DNA of 64,000 bases from Streptomyces catenulae (GCF_000718015.1 NZ_JODY01000034.1:22143-86142); one strand, 5' to 3'; positions 27,858 to 37,572 are shown, numbered from the stretch's first letter. Notes: generated by a model not told the origin, from the letters alone. A program made the numbers and translations.

Positions 27858-29627
27858 ATGACCCGTAAAAGCACGACAGCGCGCGCAACCGCGCGGCGGG
27901 ATTCCCCCTCTGAAGCAGAGACAGAGGAGACCGGATCCCGCTCGCGCACCGAGATGCCGTCGACACGGAATGTAGATGTAGTGACTGTGAAAGAAGCCCC
28001 TGAGCCGTCGCCGGGGCCCACCCTCACTCCGGCAGCGCAGATCAGCATCATCGTCATCGCCTACAACGACGTCACCCACGTCGCCCAGGCGGTGCGCTCC
28101 GCGCTGGCCCAGGAGACGGACGGCGCCGCCGTCGAGGTGATCGCGGTGGACGACGCCTCCACCGACGGCACCGGCGCCGCCCTGGACGCCCTGGCCCGGG
28201 AGCACCCGCGGCTGCGGGTGCTGCACCGCGCGGAGAACAGCGGCGGCTGCGGCACCCCCCGCAACGATGGGCTGCGCGCCGCCACCGGCCGCTTCGTGAT
28301 GTTCCTGGACAGCGACGACGTGCTGCCGCCGGGCGCCGCCCCGGCGCTGCTGCGCGCCGCGCTCGCCGAGGACGCCCCGGTGGCGTCCGGCGCCTGCGTC
28401 CGCCGGGAGCTGCCGGCCCGCCGCGACGTGCCCTGGCAGCCGGCGCTCTACCGCGACCGCGCCGTGCACACCGCGCCGGGCGCCAGCCCCCAGCTGGTGC
28501 GCGACACGCTGTGCGTCAACAAGCTCTACGACCGCGCCTTCCTCGCCGAGCACGCCATCGTCTTCCCCGAGGGCCGCTTCACCTACGAGGACTTCGTCTT
28601 CACCGCGCGGGTCCTGGCGGTCGCGCCGCGGCTGGTGACGATCCCGGACAGCGTCTACATCTGGCACGTCCGCCGCGCCGCCGCCCGCCAGTCGATCTCC
28701 CTGGACCGCAAGGCCGTCACCAACTGGCAGGCGCGCATCGACGCGCACCGCGACAGCGTGGCGGTCCTCCGCGACTCCGGACGCGGCGAGCTGGCGCGGG
28801 CCGCCCGGACCAAGTTCCTCGACCACGACCTGCGGATGTACCTCCGCGAGCTGCACACCCGCGACGCCGCCTACCGCACACAGTGGTGGCGGCTGACCCG
28901 CGCCTACCTCGCCGACTTCGACGAGGCCGAACTGCTGGCGGCGCGGGCGCCCGCCCGCTGGCTGGCCCGGGTGGTGCTGGCCGCGCCCGAGCCCCCGGCG
29001 GAGCTGGACCGGCTGACGCAGCTGGCGGCGCGCCCCGGTCGGCTGCTGCCGCCGTACGCCCGGGACGGCGCGGGCCGTCCGGTGTGGTCGGCCCAGCTGG
29101 CGCGGGTCGAGCTGGACGCGATCGACTCCAAGCCCACCCACCGGCTGCCGGTGACCATCGACGCGGAGCCGGTCACCGGCCGCCGCAGTGTGTTGCGGCT
29201 GCGGGTGCACGAGATGTACGGGCGGCTGGCCGCCGCCGGTCCGGTCTCCGTGGACGTGGAGTGGCGGCGGCGCGCCGACGACCGGCGCGGTCCGGTGCGG
29301 ACCGCCACGCTGACGCCGGGGCCGGACGGGATCTGGACCGCCGAGGTGGCGGTGGATCTGGCGGCGCTCACCGACCGCGGGCCGGTCGAGGACACCGGGC
29401 CGGTGGCCTGGGACCTGATGGCGCGGGTGCACTGCGCCGACGGCTCCGGCTTCCGCGCCTCGCTGCGCGCCGTCGGCCCGGGGCTGCGCCGCCGGGTGCT
29501 GCCCAGCCGCCGCCACGCCGTGCTGCTGGTGCAGCCGTACGCGACGACCGGCGGGGCGCTGGCCCTGCGGGTGGCGGGCGGGGTGCGTAGCGTGTGGCGG
29601 ATCGCGGCGGCCCGGCTGCGCCGCTGA
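27858..29627 (+). CDS. Family 2 glycosyltransferase with C-terminal beta-rich domain
   Basis: After an unconserved leader, a complete GT2 domain (ISIIVIAYNDVTHVAQAVRS, VIAVDDASTDG, FVMFLDSDDVLP) covers about residues 60-330. VNKLYDRAF and FTYEDFVFTARVL match the GT2 domains of TagF fusion proteins. The rest (about 420-589) is beta-rich, like the middle part of its siblings, but no TagF domain follows. It should transfer a sugar to the wall polymer at the inner membrane face. The start is uncertain: ATG 27858 gives 589 aa, but its leader contains a CTCTG/CAGAG hairpin and conserved coding begins later, so ATG 27954 or GTG 27987 may be the true start. Confidence 0.85.
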   Translation: MTRKSTTARATARRDSPSEAETEETGSRSRTEMPSTRNVDVVTVKEAPEPSPGPTLTPAAQISIIVIAYNDVTHVAQAVRSALAQETDGAAVEVIAVDDASTDGTGAALDALAREHPRLRVLHRAENSGGCGTPRNDGLRAATGRFVMFLDSDDVLPPGAAPALLRAALAEDAPVASGACVRRELPARRDVPWQPALYRDRAVHTAPGASPQLVRDTLCVNKLYDRAFLAEHAIVFPEGRFTYEDFVFTARVLAVAPRLVTIPDSVYIWHVRRAAARQSISLDRKAVTNWQARIDAHRDSVAVLRDSGRGELARAARTKFLDHDLRMYLRELHTRDAAYRTQWWRLTRAYLADFDEAELLAARAPARWLARVVLAAPEPPAELDRLTQLAARPGRLLPPYARDGAGRPVWSAQLARVELDAIDSKPTHRLPVTIDAEPVTGRRSVLRLRVHEMYGRLAAAGPVSVDVEWRRRADDRRGPVRTATLTPGPDGIWTAEVAVDLAALTDRGPVEDTGPVAWDLMARVHCADGSGFRASLRAVGPGLRRRVLPSRRHAVLLVQPYATTGGALALRVAGGVRSVWRIAAARLRR

Positions 29628-29654
29628 CCTCCCCCGATCTTTCCCCTCCAACCC

Positions 29655-29660
29655 TAGGAT
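29655..29660 (+). promoter_or_regulatory. Putative -10 box for leaderless galE mRNA
   Basis: TAGGAT ends exactly seven bases before the galE ATG and no SD is present. The spacing equals that at the S41 protease and YcaQ-like genes in this window. The -35 region is C-rich with no good match. Confidence 0.45.
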
Positions 29661-29667
29661 TGGCGCC

Positions 29668-30663
29668 ATGACTTACTTGATCACGGGCGGTGCCGGGTAC
29701 ATCGGCGCCCACGTCGTACGGGCCCTGCGGCAGGCCGGGGAGGCCGCGGGGCGGCCTCGTGTGGTCGTGCTGGACGACCTGACGACGGGGGTCGCCGCCC
29801 GGCTCCCCGAGGACGTGCCGCTGATCGTCGGCTCGACCCTGGACCGGGCGCTGCTGGATCGCACCATCGCCGAGCACGGGGTGACGGATGTGGTGCACCT
29901 GGCGGCGAAGAAGCAGGTCGGCGAGTCGGTGGAGATGCCGCTGCACTACTACCGCGAGAACGTCCACGGGCTGCAGACGCTGCTGGAGGCGATGGCCGCC
30001 GGGGGCGTGGGCCGCCTGGTGTTCTCCTCGTCCGCCGCGGTGTACGGCATGCCGGACGTCGACCTCGTCACCGAGGACACGCCGTGTGTGCCGATGAACC
30101 CGTACGGCGAGACGAAGCTCGTCGGCGAGTGGATGGTCCGCGCGGCGGGCCGGGCGCACGGCATCAGCACGGCGTGCCTGCGGTACTTCAACGTCGCGGG
30201 CGCGGCCACCCCGGAGCTGGCCGACACCGGGGTCTTCAACATCGTGCCGATGGTCTTCGAGAAGCTCACCGAGGGCGCCGCGCCGCGGATCTTCGGCGAC
30301 GACTACCCGACGCCGGACGGCACCTGCATCCGCGACTACATCCATGTCGCGGACCTCGCCGACGCCCATGTGGTGGCCGCGCAGAAGCTGGCCGAGCACG
30401 GTCCGGTGCGGGATCTGACGCTCAACATCGGCCGCGGTGAGGGCGTGTCGGTGCGCGAGATGGTCGATCTGATCACCGAGGTCACCGGGCACACCGGCAC
30501 CGCCGCCGAGGTGACGCCGCGGCGGCCCGGCGACCCGGCGCGGGTGGTCGCCGCCGCCGACCGGATCGCCGCCGAGCTGGGCTGGAAGGCGCACCACGAC
30601 GTCCGCGAGATGATCACGTCGGCGTGGGCCGGCTGGCAGCACCACCACCCCGAGGCCCGCTGA
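29668..30663 (+). CDS. galE: UDP-glucose 4-epimerase
   Basis: The 331-aa short-chain dehydrogenase/epimerase has the NAD-binding GGAGYIGAHVVRAL at the N-terminus, the catalytic Ser/Thr region VFSSSAAVYG and the YxxxK motif in NPYGETKLVGEW. The C-terminus contains RDYIHVADLADAHV, specific for GalE-type epimerases. It interconverts UDP-glucose and UDP-galactose (or the GlcNAc/GalNAc pair) and supplies activated sugar to the surrounding glycosyltransferases. Length is normal. Forty bases separate it from the preceding GT2 gene, but it may have its own leaderless promoter. A strong hairpin ends it. Confidence 0.95.
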   Translation: MTYLITGGAGYIGAHVVRALRQAGEAAGRPRVVVLDDLTTGVAARLPEDVPLIVGSTLDRALLDRTIAEHGVTDVVHLAAKKQVGESVEMPLHYYRENVHGLQTLLEAMAAGGVGRLVFSSSAAVYGMPDVDLVTEDTPCVPMNPYGETKLVGEWMVRAAGRAHGISTACLRYFNVAGAATPELADTGVFNIVPMVFEKLTEGAAPRIFGDDYPTPDGTCIRDYIHVADLADAHVVAAQKLAEHGPVRDLTLNIGRGEGVSVREMVDLITEVTGHTGTAAEVTPRRPGDPARVVAAADRIAAELGWKAHHDVREMITSAWAGWQHHHPEAR

Positions 30664-30674
30664 ACGACGGCAGA

Positions 30675-30711
30675 GAGGCGCCCCGCACCGGAGTCCGGTG
30701 CGGGGCGCCTC
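30675..30711. terminator. Bidirectional terminator, 18-bp perfect stem
   Basis: An 18-base arm starting GAGGCGCCCC (30675-30692) is perfectly complementary to 30694-30711 with one base at the centre. It lies between convergent galE and the GT4 glycosyltransferase gene and is the most perfect inverted repeat in this part of the window. Confidence 0.88.
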
Positions 30712-30727
30712 CGTCGTACCGGCCCGC

Positions 30728-31876
30728 TCAGCGCTCCAGGAAGGCGAACAGCTCTTCCCAGCGGCGGGTGATGCGGTCGGTGGAGTAGCGCTGGACGTTC
30801 TCCCGGGCGGCGGTGCCGAGCCGGTCGCGCAGCTCCTGATCGGTCAGCAGGGTCTCCAGATGGGCGGCGAGTTCGTTGATGTTGCCGGGCCGGGCGAGCA
30901 GTCCGTCCTCGCCGTCGGTGACGATCTCGTGGACGCCGGGCGCGCAGTCGAACGCCGCGCACGGCACCGCCGCGGCCATCGCCTCCATCAGCGACAGCGG
31001 GAAGCCCTCGGCGCGCGAGGACTGGGCGAAGACCGCGGCGCCGCGCAGCGCCTCCGGGACGTCGTCGGTGCGGCCCATGAACTCCACCGACCGCTCCAGG
31101 CCCAGCGCCTCCCGCTGCTTGAGCAGCAGCTCCTCGTCCTCGCCGGAGCCGTAGATCCGCAGCAGCCAGTCCGGGTGGCGGGGGGCGACCAGCGCCCAGG
31201 TGTCGAGGAGCAGGTCGACGCCCTTCTCGTCGGAGAGCCGCCCGATGCTGGCGACGACCTTCTCCGTACGGGCCGAGGGGACCTCCGGCATGACCGGCAG
31301 CGGGTTCGGCATGAAGTCGGCGTTGTCCATACCGGCCCGGATCCACAGGTCGGCGTCCTCGCGGGTGAGGGCGAGGAGCCGGTCGACGCCCTCGTAGTAG
31401 CGCTTGACACGGGCGAAGCGGGAGGAGGCGCGGCAGGCGGTGAACGACTCGTGGGTCATGCCGATCACCGGCATCCCGGCGGTGTCGGCGAGCGTCACCC
31501 ACTCCATCGCCCACACCTGGGTGCAGATGACGACGCCGCCGGGGCGGGCGGTGGCGAAGCGGGCGGAGAGCCGGTCGGCGGCCTCCCGCATCCCGGCGTC
31601 CTTCACCGCGCGGCGGCGCCGCTCGGCGAGGTTGAGCTTCCCCTTGACGCCGCGCGCCGGGCCGACCTTCGGCGGGTGCTCGGCGTAGAGGGTCTCGGTG
31701 GGGTAGGGCAGTTCGCCCAGGTCGGCGCGGACTTCCGGGGCCGCTGGGACGATGCCGACGATGTGCGGCCGGTGGCCGCGCTCGGCGAAGAGCCGGGCCA
31801 TCTGGTGGGTCCAGGTGGTCACCCCGCCCGTCTCGTCGACGTTGTTGCAGACGAAGTAGATGTCGCGGCCGGTCAC
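30728..31876 (-). CDS. Family 4 glycosyltransferase
   Basis: The 382-aa GT-B enzyme has an N-terminal acceptor domain (IYFVCNNVDETGGVTTWTHQ) and a C-terminal donor domain with VVASIGRLSDEKGVDLLLD and the EX7E region SSRAEGFPLSLMEAMAA. It should be a retaining enzyme that uses a nucleotide sugar. The GTG start has AAGGAG seven bases upstream and overlaps the stop of the preceding GT2-TagF gene by four bases (GTGA), which indicates translational coupling. Both therefore act together, probably adding a sugar to the polymer made by the TagF-like partner. The terminator shared with galE follows. Confidence 0.92.
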   Translation of the reverse strand: MTGRDIYFVCNNVDETGGVTTWTHQMARLFAERGHRPHIVGIVPAAPEVRADLGELPYPTETLYAEHPPKVGPARGVKGKLNLAERRRRAVKDAGMREAADRLSARFATARPGGVVICTQVWAMEWVTLADTAGMPVIGMTHESFTACRASSRFARVKRYYEGVDRLLALTREDADLWIRAGMDNADFMPNPLPVMPEVPSARTEKVVASIGRLSDEKGVDLLLDTWALVAPRHPDWLLRIYGSGEDEELLLKQREALGLERSVEFMGRTDDVPEALRGAAVFAQSSRAEGFPLSLMEAMAAAVPCAAFDCAPGVHEIVTDGEDGLLARPGNINELAAHLETLLTDQELRDRLGTAARENVQRYSTDRITRRWEELFAFLER

Positions 31877-34755
31877 TTGGCGTCTCCTTCGCGCTCCGCG
31901 GTGCCGAAGAACCGGTCGACGACGCGGCGGGCCGCGTCCCCCCGGTCGTACTCGCCGTAGGCGGCGGTGAACCGCTGCCGGGCCTCGCGGTGTTCGGCGT
32001 CCGCGGACTTGAGGTGGTCGAGGGCGTCGAAGAGGGCGTCCTCGGTCTCGACGAACGGGCCGGGGGCAGTGGCCTTGAGGTCGAAGTAGGTGCCGCGTGC
32101 CTCGTTGGCGTACTCGTCGTAGTCGTGGGCGTAGAAGACCATCGGCCGGTCGAGGAGGGCGTAGTCGAACATCACCGAGGAGTAGTCGGTGATGAGGCCG
32201 TCGGCCAGCTCCATCAGCGGGGTGATGTCGTGGTGGCCGGTGACGTCGATGACGGTGCCGCGGACGGACGGCGGCAGCACCACGTGGTTGAGGTAGTGCG
32301 AGCGGATCAGCAGGACGTAGCGGTCGCCGAAGCGGGCGGCGAACTCGTCGACGTCGAAGGGCAGCTCGAAGCCCTTGACCTTGCCGTTCTCGGCGGCGCG
32401 GAAGGTCGGCGCGTAGAGCAGGACCGTCCTGTCGGCGGGGATGCCGAGGTCGGCGGCGAGCGGGCCGCGGGTGCGGGTCCCGGACTCCTCCTCGGCGCGG
32501 CGGGCGGCGACCAGCGCGTCGTTGCGCGGGTAGCCGGTGCGCAGCAGCACCTCGGGGCGGAGCCGGAAGGCGCGGGCGAGGGTGCGCTCGTCGTGCTCGG
32601 AGCGGATCAGGAAGTGGTCGAAGCGGTCGAGGACCTCCTGGTAGGCATCCTTCGCGGCGCGCGGCTGGAGCCGCAGCCGGGGCTCGTCGAAGCCCATCCG
32701 CTTGAGCGCGGAGCCGTGCCAGGTCTGGATGTAGGTGGTCTCGGGGCGCTTGCCGAGCTTGAGCGGGAAGCCCTGGTTGTCGATCCAGAACTCCGCCTGG
32801 GCCAGCGCCCGCAGGTACTGCCAGCTCCAGCGCTTGACGAGGGTGGCGTCCTCGGGGAAGCCGTCGGGCTTCTTCCCGGCGTAGCTCCACACCGCCTCGC
32901 ACTCGATGCCCCGGCGGCGCATCTCCTCGTAGATCGCGCGGGGGCTGTCGCTGTACTGCTTGCCGAGGTGGCTCTCGAAGACGACGAGGCCCTTGCGGAG
33001 CGGGAGTTTGGTGAACACCTCCTCGTAGACGCGGAGCTTGGTCTCGCCGGAGTTCAGCTCCCGCTTGGCCTTACGTGCCTTGCGGATGCCGGTCTTGGCG
33101 AGGGCGGCGGCGGGGCTGCGCAGCGCCTCGCCGAGCAGCTTCTGCGTCCCGCGGCTGGCGCGGCTCTCGGCGCGCAGTACGAAGGTGAGGTGGCCGCGCT
33201 TGGAGGAGGCGGGCTCGATGCGGTCGGAGACCAGGCGGGTCAGCCGGGGGCGGACGCGCAGGGCGTGCGCCGCGTCGAGGTCGACGCCGCCGACGGTCAG
33301 CCGGGTGCGGGTCAGCTCGCCGTCGGCGTCCAGGATCAGCCGGACGTCCCAGACCGCGTCGATCACGCCGAGCGGGCGCAGCTTGCGGGCGAGGTCCAGC
33401 TCCGCGTCCCAGACGATCCGGTCGCCGTCCAGCCGCAGGGAGCGCAGCGGGAAGGAGAAAGTCTGCAGGCTGCGGCGGCGGGCCTTCAGCTCGATCCGGC
33501 CGCGCAGCGGGGTGGCCGGGGTGACCGCGCCGAGCGGGTTGACGACCGCGCCGGACAGCTCGACGGTGCCGCGACCGTCGTCGGTGTAGCCGGTGAGCTG
33601 GTTGCGGAGGAAGAGCTTGCCGAGCGGGCGGGTGTGGTACCCGGCGTCGGTGACGTCGAGGACCCGGCGGCCCTCGGGGTCGTCGAGGTGGTGGTCGGTC
33701 CAGTAGACCCGGCCGTCACGTTCGGTGAGCGGGGTGGAGAGCTTGTCGCGGTTGATGAGGGTGTCGACCGCGGGCATCAGCGCCGGCCAGTCCTCCTTGC
33801 CGAGGAGGTAGGCGCAGATGGCCTGTATCGGCTGGACGCGCTCGTACGCCTCGGGGGCGATCCCGGCGAGGTAGCCGTTGGCCATCCCGGCGAATTCGCG
33901 GCGGTAGCCCTCGTCGAGCAGCGGCAGGTCCCGCAGGTGCAGGACGAGGTCGTGCTTGAGGAATTTGACGTCCTTGTGGAACTTCAGGTCGTCCAGACCC
34001 TCGGCGGCGAGGAGTTCGTCGACGCGCCGGTGGATTTCCATGCGGTGCGCGAAGTTGGCGATTTCATGGCGCCGGTTGCTGATCGATTTCGTGGCCGCCT
34101 TCTCGAAGACGTTCCAGAAGTAGACGTGATTGGGGATCAGCGTGATGCGGCGGGCGGCGACGTATGCCTGCGCGGAGAAGAGCAGGTCCTCGTAGTGGAT
34201 GCCGACGGGGAATTCCAGTCCGGCTTCGCGGAGGAATTCCCGGCGGTAGCACTTGTTGGTCGACAGCGTGTCGAAGACCAGCAGGTCGGGGAGTTCGGAG
34301 ATCGATTCGAGGGTGCGGGTGCGGTCGTAGAGCCACGGGTACCACTCGACGGTCTTCTTGGTGCGGGTGTCGACATGGACCCGCACACACATGCCGGAGA
34401 CCAGGTCGGCGCCGGTGCGCTCGGCGGCGTCGAGCATGTTGCGGCAGGCGTTGGGCTCCAGGACGTCGTCGCTGTCGAGGAACATCACGTAGTCGCCGCG
34501 GGCGTGTGCGACGCCGTGGTTGCGCGGGGCGCCGCAGCCGCCGCTGTTCTCCGGCAGCTGGAGCGCGCGGACCTTGCCGGGGTGGGCGGCGGCCAGCTCC
34601 TGCGCGACGGCGAACGATCTGTCCGTGCTGCAGTCGTCGACGATGACCACTTCGACACCGTGCAGCGTCTGGTCCACGGCGGACCGGACGGCGGTCGGCA
34701 GTCGTTCTGCGTCGTTGTAGACGATCACGACTACGGAGACGTCAGGCACGGGCAC
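31873..34755 (-). CDS. GT2 / TagF-type polymerase fusion, 960 aa
   Basis: The GT2 domain (about 1-330) has an intact active site: VVIVDDCSTDRS and YVMFLDSDDVLEP at about 89-101. A beta-rich middle region (to about 560) leads to a TagF domain with YSDSPRAIYEEMRRRGIE, QTWHGSALKRMG (TWHG at 678-681), LLYAPTFRAAENGK and ITDYSSVMFDYALLDRP (about 855-871). Such bifunctional proteins can add a sugar and a polyol-phosphate unit in turn. The start is taken as GTG 34755, five bases after AGAGGA; GTG 34749 is equally possible. It is coupled by a four-base overlap to the GT4 gene and divergent from the 770-aa homologue. Confidence 0.88.
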   Translation of the reverse strand: MPVPDVSVVVIVYNDAERLPTAVRSAVDQTLHGVEVVIVDDCSTDRSFAVAQELAAAHPGKVRALQLPENSGGCGAPRNHGVAHARGDYVMFLDSDDVLEPNACRNMLDAAERTGADLVSGMCVRVHVDTRTKKTVEWYPWLYDRTRTLESISELPDLLVFDTLSTNKCYRREFLREAGLEFPVGIHYEDLLFSAQAYVAARRITLIPNHVYFWNVFEKAATKSISNRRHEIANFAHRMEIHRRVDELLAAEGLDDLKFHKDVKFLKHDLVLHLRDLPLLDEGYRREFAGMANGYLAGIAPEAYERVQPIQAICAYLLGKEDWPALMPAVDTLINRDKLSTPLTERDGRVYWTDHHLDDPEGRRVLDVTDAGYHTRPLGKLFLRNQLTGYTDDGRGTVELSGAVVNPLGAVTPATPLRGRIELKARRRSLQTFSFPLRSLRLDGDRIVWDAELDLARKLRPLGVIDAVWDVRLILDADGELTRTRLTVGGVDLDAAHALRVRPRLTRLVSDRIEPASSKRGHLTFVLRAESRASRGTQKLLGEALRSPAAALAKTGIRKARKAKRELNSGETKLRVYEEVFTKLPLRKGLVVFESHLGKQYSDSPRAIYEEMRRRGIECEAVWSYAGKKPDGFPEDATLVKRWSWQYLRALAQAEFWIDNQGFPLKLGKRPETTYIQTWHGSALKRMGFDEPRLRLQPRAAKDAYQEVLDRFDHFLIRSEHDERTLARAFRLRPEVLLRTGYPRNDALVAARRAEEESGTRTRGPLAADLGIPADRTVLLYAPTFRAAENGKVKGFELPFDVDEFAARFGDRYVLLIRSHYLNHVVLPPSVRGTVIDVTGHHDITPLMELADGLITDYSSVMFDYALLDRPMVFYAHDYDEYANEARGTYFDLKATAPGPFVETEDALFDALDHLKSADAEHREARQRFTAAYGEYDRGDAARRVVDRFFGTAEREGDAK

Positions 34756-35259
34756 CCCTATCCTCTGTTTCCTTGCCGTACGAGCCATCAAAACTACCGC
34801 GCCGAGCCGCTCGCACCGTGGCTTACGGGACGGGCAACGGCGGTAATTCCTACGGTTATTCGTGCGCCGAACCACCCGTCCGTGGCATGGACCACGGGCG
34901 GGTCGCCCCGCGGCGGCGGCGCCCGGCGGACGGACCGCGGTGCGCTCCGGACGTCCCGGCGCCTCCCCTGTGTAGAGGCGCGCCGCCCCGGTCCGGTTCC
35001 GCCGCCCACCGTGAGGTGGCCCACGCGCGCGGGCGCCCGTACGCGTACAGGCGGGGCGTTCGGGGACTACGGACGGTGGTTGCGGGAAACTGGCGACATG
35101 CCCGTCCTTGGCCCGATATGTAACGAGGGCCACAGAACTTTCCGGTAACGGGCGGCAACCCTTTCCGGTGAACTCCAGTCATATAACTGGCGCAGATATG
35201 CCTTCCGTAGGGATTTTTCCCGCCGTCCGCGCTCGTTCGTCACGAGGAGTAGCCGTCAC
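34756..35259. promoter_or_regulatory. Divergent promoter region between two GT2-TagF genes
   Basis: The 504-bp gap holds a relatively AT-rich part at 35115-35215. There CTTTCCGGT is repeated directly at 35138-35146 and 35161-35169, TAACGGGCGGCAA lies at 35146-35158, and an inverted repeat CCAGT-CATATA-ACTGG at 35175-35190. These sit 70-120 bases before the 770-aa gene, the right place for operators. No promoter could be fixed and no gene is seen. Confidence 0.5.
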
Positions 35260-37572
35260 ATGTCCGAGGCCGTCACCGGTTCCGCACCCCGCTTCAGCGT
35301 CATCGTGCCCGTGTACAAGGTCCAGGGTTACCTGCGGGAATGCCTGGACTCGGTGCTGACGCAGGACTTCACCGACTTCGAGGTGATCGCGGTCGACGAC
35401 CGGTCACCCGACGGCTGCGGCGCGATCCTGGACGAGTACGCCGCCCGCGATCCGCGGGTGCGGGCCGTGCACCACACGGAGAACGGCGGCATCGGCCGGG
35501 CCCGCAACACTGGCGTGGAGCAGGCGCGCGGCGACTACCTGCTCTTCCTCGACAGCGACGACACCTACGCACCCGGCTCGCTGCGGGCGATGGCCGACCG
35601 CCTGGAGCAGACCGCGGACCCGGAGATCCTGCTCTTCGACCACGTCCGTACGTACTGGTGGGACAAGGTCCAGCCGAGCGCCAGCGGGGAGCTGCTGGCG
35701 CAGACGGGCACCGAGACGTTCCGCCCGGCCGACCGGCTGGAGTTCCTCAACCTCTTCGCGGTCGTCTGGAACCGCGCCTTCCGCCGCGACTTCTTCACCG
35801 GCAACGGCTTCGCCTTCACCGACGGCGTCTACGAGGACGCGCTCATGGTCTACACGACCATGCTGACCGCCGAGACCGCAGGCTGCCTGGACCAGGTCTG
35901 TGTGGAGTACCGCCAGCGCCGCCAGGGCAACTCCATGAAGACGCCGGGGCGCACCCACTTCACGATCTTCGCGCAGTACCGCCGCCTCTTCGCCTTCCTC
36001 GACACCCGCCCGGACCTCGACCGCGTCCGCCCGCTGATGTTCGAGCGGATGGTCAGCCACTTCCTCTTCACCTTCGCCCGCGACAACCGCGTCACCCCCG
36101 CCGACCGCCCGGAGTTCTTCCACCGCGCCGCCGCGATGTACCGGCAGCTGGAGCCCGCCGGTTTCGTGGTGCCGCCCGGCATCGACGGTGCGAAGTACCA
36201 GGCGCTGCGGCGCGGCTCGTACCAGGCGTTCCAGGCGCTGAAGCTGGTCAACGGCGCGCGGATCGCCGGGCGCGACCGGCTGCGGAAGACCCGCCGCACC
36301 CTGGGCAAGCAGGCGTTCCACCGCTTCTACCAGCTCCAGCTGCGCCGCCCGGTCGACGAGCACCTCGCGGTCTACTCCGCGTACTGGAACCGCACGCCCG
36401 CCTGCAACCCGCTCGCCGTCTACGAGAAGGCGAAGGAGCTGGCGCCGCAGGTGCACGGTGTCTGGGTGATCCGTAAGGGCATGGAGGACACCGTCCCCGC
36501 CGGGGTGGACTTCGTGGTCGCGAACTCCCCGCGCTACTGGGAGGTGATGGCCCGGGCCAAGTACCTGATCAACAACGTCAACTTCGCCGGGGAGATCGTC
36601 AAGCGCCCCGAGCAGGTGCACCTCCAGACCCACCACGGCACGCCGCTGAAGCGGATGGGCATCGACCAGCAGAAGTACCCGGCCGCCGCCAAGGGCATGT
36701 CCATGCGCAAGCTCCTGGAGCGCGCCGACCGCTGGGACCTCTCCCTCACCTCCAACCAGCACTCCGCCGAGCAGTGGGAGCGGGTCTACCCGTGCGCCTT
36801 CCGCTCGCTCGACGCCGGTTACCCGCGCAACGACGTCTTCTACCGCGCCACCGCCGAGGACGTCCTCGCGATCCGCGAACGCCTGGGCATCGCCCCCGGC
36901 CGCACCGCGGTCCTCTACGCGCCGACGGTCCGCGACTACCAGGCCGGTTACGTCCCGCGGATGGACCTGGAGCGCGTCACCCGCGAGCTGGGCGACGACG
37001 TCGTCCTGCTGGTGCGCACCCACTACTTCTACGGCGCGGACCCCCGCCTCGCGGAACTCCAGGAGCGCGGCGCGCTGATCGACGTCTCCACGTACCCGGT
37101 CGTCGAGGACCTCTGCCTGGCCGCCGACGCGCTGATCACGGACTACTCGTCGATCATGTTCGACTACGCCAACCTGGACCGGCCGATCATCACCTACGCC
37201 GACGACTGGGACGTCTACGTCCGCTCCCGCGGCGTCACCTTCGACCTGCTCTCCGGCGAGAGGGGCGAGACGCCCGGCGTGGTCGCCACCGACGAGGACG
37301 AGCTGATCGAGGCGTTCCGCAGCGGTCGCTGGGACGGCGCGGAGGCCACCGCGCTGCGCACCGCCTTCCGCGCCCGCTTCTGCCAGTGGGACGACGGCCA
37401 CGCCGCGGAGCGCGTGGTGCGCGCGCTCTTCCTGGGCCAGCAGGCGGCACCGGCGCCGCTGCCGCTCGACGGGCGCACGGTGGCACCGTCGCCGCGGGAG
37501 GCGGCCGCGGCGACGGCGCCGGTCACCGTGGCGGCCGAGGTCCCCGCCGAGGACGTACAGCTGGCCGGCTGA
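35260..37572 (+). CDS. GT2 / TagF-type polymerase fusion, 770 aa
   Basis: The GT2 domain (about 10-300) has VIAVDDRSPDGCG and LLFLDSDDTYAPG, so its active site is intact. The beta-rich middle part of its relatives is missing, and the TagF domain follows directly from about 370. TagF motifs are LQTHHGTPLKRMG (THHG at 457-460, with His in place of the Trp of the other two proteins), VLYAPTVRDYQAG and TDYSSIMFDYANLDRP from 627. The last 40 residues are Ala/Pro-rich. GAGGAG lies ten bases before the ATG. It is convergent with the TetR gene and divergent from its 960-aa relative; probably one of the polymer-forming enzymes of the cluster. Confidence 0.88.
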   Translation: MSEAVTGSAPRFSVIVPVYKVQGYLRECLDSVLTQDFTDFEVIAVDDRSPDGCGAILDEYAARDPRVRAVHHTENGGIGRARNTGVEQARGDYLLFLDSDDTYAPGSLRAMADRLEQTADPEILLFDHVRTYWWDKVQPSASGELLAQTGTETFRPADRLEFLNLFAVVWNRAFRRDFFTGNGFAFTDGVYEDALMVYTTMLTAETAGCLDQVCVEYRQRRQGNSMKTPGRTHFTIFAQYRRLFAFLDTRPDLDRVRPLMFERMVSHFLFTFARDNRVTPADRPEFFHRAAAMYRQLEPAGFVVPPGIDGAKYQALRRGSYQAFQALKLVNGARIAGRDRLRKTRRTLGKQAFHRFYQLQLRRPVDEHLAVYSAYWNRTPACNPLAVYEKAKELAPQVHGVWVIRKGMEDTVPAGVDFVVANSPRYWEVMARAKYLINNVNFAGEIVKRPEQVHLQTHHGTPLKRMGIDQQKYPAAAKGMSMRKLLERADRWDLSLTSNQHSAEQWERVYPCAFRSLDAGYPRNDVFYRATAEDVLAIRERLGIAPGRTAVLYAPTVRDYQAGYVPRMDLERVTRELGDDVVLLVRTHYFYGADPRLAELQERGALIDVSTYPVVEDLCLAADALITDYSSIMFDYANLDRPIITYADDWDVYVRSRGVTFDLLSGERGETPGVVATDEDELIEAFRSGRWDGAEATALRTAFRARFCQWDDGHAAERVVRALFLGQQAAPAPLPLDGRTVAPSPREAAAATAPVTVAAEVPAEDVQLAG

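Noticed and set aside
31990..35148. Plus-strand 1052-codon frame opposite the 960-aa GT2-TagF gene
   Set aside because: It has Val/Glu/Gly/Leu bias typical of an antisense shadow; the minus strand carries intact GT2 and TagF motifs.
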